Shown in pieces: positions 60,229 to 64,000 of a DNA stretch of 64,000 nucleotides. Source of the DNA: Carposina sasakii (lineage: Eukaryota; Arthropoda; Insecta; Lepidoptera; Carposinidae); contig CP053170.1 of assembly GCA_014607495.2 (NCBI GenBank), positions 7,626,001 to 7,690,000 on the forward strand, given 5' to 3'. How positions within the stretch are numbered: the stretch's first letter is position 1; the number at the start of each line of letters is the position of its first letter. The position numbers and the translations under genes are program-made. The notes below the pieces were generated by a model that worked only from the letters and a program-made list of their open reading frames with translations, was not told where the DNA came from and did no database searches.

Positions 60229-60384
60229 CTGGAAGAGAAAGCAGGTTTAGAAGAGCAAAAGAAAAGGATGGATTTGATAACCAAATTATACAGGGTATAA
60301 AAAGACAACAATGTTTTTTTAATACCTCTTATTCTTTGTACGGTTACGATTATTTTATTTTATGGAACCAACAATGTAAATATA

Positions 60385-60868
60385 CAGGGTGTCCAAGAAC
60401 CTGGCGTCCAACTGGATTCCCACGATGCCCCAAGTTCTAACAGTACTCAGAAAAATATTTTAAAAAATCCACCCCATGTACTTACAGAATTATACTGATT
60501 TCAAAAAAAAGGGGGAAATGAGCACCCTGTGACATACTTTTGAATGCTGTGACTGCTAATGCTGATAATTTCGATATTTATTGGAGGTTTTGTAATCTAG
60601 GGTATTGCTGTGTCTAAATAGAATGTAAAAATAAAGTACTTATTGTACCATTTTAAAATAAAATATTATTTTAACTAAAGGTGATATGGAAAACTATTGA
60701 ATTTCGCAACTTTGACCGACTGTAGTGTAAAAAAAATGTACCAAAATAGTATGGCAAGTGACGTCAAATTTTGACGTTTATTCCTCTTTTTAAAAAGGTA
60801 TAATACTTACACATTAATTTGAAAAAAATTTTTGATAATATTTTTACTCAACAACCCAATTTTTACGA
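60385..60868 (+). repeat. Left terminal inverted repeat of the mariner element, 484 bp
   Basis: Pairs with 62567-63054. Identity ends abruptly after cccaatttttacga, where the unique interior begins. Confidence 0.9.
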
Positions 60869-61365
60869 TGTCTTACAGAATTCTTAGAAAGAAAAATTTA
60901 CGACGAATTGAATCTAACCTCTAAAGAATTACTATTGTATGCTCATAAAAATAACAACAGGCCTCTCAAAAAACAGGTTAGACCGTAAGGGACGGTATGT
61001 GCATGCATCTCACCATAGTGATTCGTTATTACAACAGGAGGGAGCAAGACAGAAACTATCTTTGCGATTTGCTGGTTCTTCTTTATGGCAGGTAAGAGTG
61101 AGGGAGAAAAAGGTTAGAGGTGCGAGTGAGATAGATAGTGACGCTATCTGGGATCGTGCTATTTAGGATAACAGTACGGTCAGTACGCGTCACTGCCTCC
61201 TGCCGTTACTACGCACCTCTCTCTTATTGTTACCATTGATCACGTACTACGATTTAAAGCTATGTTTATTGGACTCGATTACTCTTTGTGCTCTGGACTT
61301 TGAAACGAACTCTTTACGACGACCTTTGCCTGTGTTTGGACAGTTTGTGTTTTGTGTGTGCTACC

Positions 61366-62399
61366 ATGGCGACCTACACTCCGCAAGAATACGCAAATAT
61401 GCACTACATTTATGGAGAATGTAGAGGTAATGGACGAGCTGCAGCGAGACTTTACAGAGAAAGGTATCCGAGGGCTACGCGATATCCCGACCATCGAGTT
61501 TTCATTAATGTGCACAGATCACTATGTGACGGGCGGTTCCCCAATCAAGTAGCTGGTGAAGGACGACCCGTAAATGACTTCATACGCGATGAAGTTTTAG
61601 AGGCGGTGTCGGCAAATCCAAGCATCTCTGTGCGAGGAATAGAAGCTGATACGGGGATACCGAAGAGCACAGCACACAGTATTCTCCAAAAAGAAGAATA
61701 TCATCCGTACCACGTACAGCGAGTGCAAAGTCTTTTACCTCGAGACTATCCGAGCCGAGTCGCGTTTTGTGAAACAATCCTGCAAAAACATCGAGAAGAC
61801 GAAAACTTTATCGACAAAATTTTGTGGTCAGATGAATCAACATTTAAGAAGGATGGCTACATGAACCTACACAACTTGCACGAGTGGCATGTGGAAAATC
61901 CGCACTTGATGCGAGAAGATAGATCCCAGTACCGGTTCAAAGTGAACATGTGGAGTAGAATATTATTGGTCCATTTGAGATGCCCGAGAATTTGACTGGC
62001 GAATCATATTTAAATTTTCTTCAAAATGATTTGCCAAACTTACTAGAAGAGACCAGATATGTGGTTCCAACACGACGGCTGTCCAGCACATTTTCGCGTA
62101 TCCGTTAGAGAGTTTTTGGACGAGCAATACCCGAACAGGTGGATTGGGCGATCAGGAACAATCCCGTGGCCAGCCCGCTCACCTGACTTAAATCCGCTGG
62201 ATTTTTTTTTCTGGGGAACTATGAAGGAGCTCGTTTATGCGAAGCCCATTAATGACATCGCTGACCTTCGTGAGAAGATAACACAAGCAGTGCAGGTGAT
62301 ACGTCAAAAAAGTTACTCGCGAAACATAAAGCGGTCCTTTTAAGGAGAGTGAGAGCTTGTATTGCCGCGGGTGGTCAACATTTTGAACATTTATTGTAA
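61366..62399 (+). pseudogene. Tc1/mariner transposase, inactivated by frameshifts
   Basis: The start ATG at 61366 opens with YTPQEYANMHYIYGEC, resembling the DUF4817-type helix-turn-helix found in front of some insect Tc1/mariner transposases. A second HTH (SISVRGIEADTGIPKSTAHS) follows. Catalytic aspartates are seen in LWSDEST, QHDGCPAHF and ARSPDLNPLDFFFWG, with 36 residues between the second and third. The frame is broken three times: near 61945-61960, near 62050-62060 and at an A-run near 62310, after which a C-terminal stretch (RRVRACIAAGGQHFEHLL) continues in another frame. It acts, when intact, by cut-and-paste in the nucleus; this copy cannot make an intact enzyme. Confidence 0.85.
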
Positions 62400-62566
62400 T
62401 AAAATATCTTTAAACTAACATTCTTTGCTTTTATTCTACTGGGAACCCATCTACCTGTGTGTATTTCCTTCTTGCTCACTCTTGGAACCGAAGTAAATAA
62501 TAGTAGTAACATAACAGTTTCTAAGATAAGAAAGGGTCCGACAGTTACCGTTAGTAGGTAGGCACT

Positions 62567-63054
62567 TCGTAAAAATTGGGTTGTTGAGTAAAAATATTAT
62601 CAAAATTTTTTTTTTCAAATTAATGTGTAAGTATTATACCTTTTTAAAAAGAGGAATAAACGCGTCAAAATTTGACGTCACTTGCCATACTATTTTGGTA
62701 CATTTTTTTTACACTACAGTCGGTCAAAGTTGCGAAATTCAATAGTTTTCCATATCACCTTTAGTTAAAATAATATTTTATTTTAAAATGGTACAATAAG
62801 TACTTTATTTTTACATTCTATTTAGACACAGCAATACCCTAGATTACAAAACCTCCAATAAATATCGAAATTATCAGCATTAGCAGTCACAGCATTCAAA
62901 AGTATGTCACAGGGTGCTCATTTCCCCTTTTTTTTTGAAATCAGTATAATTCTGTAAGTACATGGGGTGGATTTTTTAAAATATTTTTCTGAGTACTGTT
63001 AGAACTTGGGGCATCGTGGGAATCCAGTTGGACGCCAGGTTCTTGGACACCCTG
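62567..63054 (-). repeat. Right terminal inverted repeat of the mariner element, 488 bp
   Basis: Inverse of 60385-60868 with a few single-base changes and small indels in A/T runs. Confidence 0.9.
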
Positions 63055-63670
63055 TATATATAAATATATATAAATATGGAAACGACAAAAAAATTGTTAA
63101 AAAATACTGTAATATTATTGCAAACCCTGTATTCGTTTGATGCGCAAAGTACAAATGTACCTACAAAACTAACATTATAACATTTTGACATGGTATCTTT
63201 GAAAAAAATGTTTGTTAACCGATTTCAGATGGATTTATGTAAAAAAAAAAATGATAATATTGATGTAACTTTGGACCTCAATATTTTGGAAACTCGTGGT
63301 TTCCCAGGAGTGCTTCCATAGAAAAAAAAATGATGGTGATGTTACAAAGAATACGAGGTATTAAAAGAACAAAGTTGTCTTTTTACACCCAGTAGTCTTT
63401 CAACAACTATGTCATTGGATTGGTCGGGCGCTGGGCAGCAGCGTCACCCGTGTTGATAACAAAGTCCGAAAATCACAATGCGGTCATCAACCCGCGTAAT
63501 AATGATATAGGGAATCCTACTTACAATGTCTTAGATGGATATACCTATATGTACTTACATATACCTATGGTTCCCACCTTCGTAATTCAGTGTAAATTAC
63601 ATCTTTTTATGATTCTACAGTCCTGTGGATGTGTGTGCAGTCTTGTAAATACAACCATGTGTAGGTATAC

Positions 63671-64000
63671 AGGATGTTTTTTCGTTGCCACCCTTAACGA
63701 AGGGTACGTACTCTATACATCAAATAAAGTAAGTTTATGCAAAAAAAAAATGCTGCGAAATGATGTAAATAAAAAAAAAAATTTTTACTTGATCGGGCGA
63801 AAGGAGATAGAAAATCGTGGGCCAAAATGTAATAACTCGAGGTATGATCTAAAAAAATAGTCATATTTTTTCATGTTGAAATATGAAAAATCAGCCTGAT
63901 TCTCAATCTGGGAGCTGAGATATCTTAAGATGAAGATAAATATTACATAGATTATCGATTAATCGATTAATAGTTAGTTTACATAATTACAAAAAAACGA
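63671..64000 (+). mobile_element. MITE G copy, diverged or truncated by the window edge
   Basis: tacaggatgttttttcgttg, cccttaacgaagggtacgta and cttgatcgggcgaaa match family G. After about 63805 the sequence departs from the family. Confidence 0.55.

Larger units (their letters stand above)
60385..63054 (+). mobile_element. Tc1/mariner-superfamily transposon, 2,670 bp, with very long inverted ends
   Basis: Starts cagggtgtccaagaacctgg and ends with its inverse, with TA on each side (60383-60384 and 63055-63056), the target duplication of the superfamily. The terminal inverted repeats are 60385-60868 and 62567-63054, nearly identical over about 485 bp. Typical mariners have ends of about 30 bp. 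The transposase remnant lies between them. Confidence 0.9.
60289..63393. mobile_element. MITE disrupted by the mariner element
   Basis: Left part from tacagggtataaaaagacaa with aatacctcttattctttgta; right part with tacaaagaatacgaggtatt and ttgtctttttacaccc. The outer ends are inverted repeats of each other, so the mariner lies inside one host element. Part of the right side resembles MITE G. Confidence 0.6.
60229..64000. other. Intron upstream of e1, running off the window
   Basis: Contains the nested MITE/mariner complex (60289-63393), a family-F scrap near 63420-63500 and a MITE G copy at the end. No shot exon is seen above 60228. Confidence 0.65.

Noticed and set aside
1..64000. CRISPR arrays, bacterial operons, phage or viral genes
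   Set aside because: Spliced animal gene structure throughout. The only regular direct array is the minisatellite at 33 kb, which has no spacers.

Overview
The window is AT-rich animal nuclear DNA and almost certainly from a lepidopteran (moth or butterfly). One split gene with many short exons on the minus strand fills it. Its introns are packed with the short repeats usual in lepidopteran introns: MITEs, tRNA-derived SINEs, non-LTR retrotransposon tails ending in the reading GE-x-YVQQWT, and a Tc1/mariner element. I identify the host gene as the single insect spectraplakin, short stop (shot/kakapo), homologous to MACF1 and dystonin. The match rests on protein content and on exon phases that agree at every junction I checked. 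Both ends of the gene lie outside: the actin-binding CH domains would be beyond 64000 and the EF-hand/GAS2 tail beyond position 1.

Layout in transcription order (high to low coordinates; exon numbers e1-e40 are mine). 60228-38933: eighteen exons (e1-e18, 1035 codons) encode the plakin domain, a chain of spectrin-type repeats with an SH3 fold across e10/e11. 26213-14975: a two-exon cassette (e19 plus a 10,942-nt intronless exon e20) encodes about 100 plakin-repeat units. 14103-338: twenty exons (e21-e40, about 970 codons) encode the first part of the spectrin rod, interrupted by a Ser/Pro-rich linker.

Two alternative first exons can be read directly. At 50578-50733 an ATG exon with an in-frame upstream stop encodes a hydrophobic N-terminal anchor and joins e12 in frame, giving a membrane-anchored isoform without CH domains, early plakin repeats or SH3. 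At 27319-27357 a 13-codon ATG exon, also with an upstream stop, joins e19 in frame, giving an isoform that starts directly at the plakin repeats. The e19+e20 cassette is phase 0 on both outer sides and 11,058 nt (3 x 3686), so it can be included or skipped as a unit, but e20 cannot be skipped alone.

The rest is intron. The main mobile element is a 2,670-bp Tc1/mariner-like transposon (60385-63054) with about 485-bp terminal inverted repeats and a transposase broken by frameshifts, itself nested in a MITE. Several other insertions are nested, and two have readable target-site duplications. I see no second protein-coding gene.
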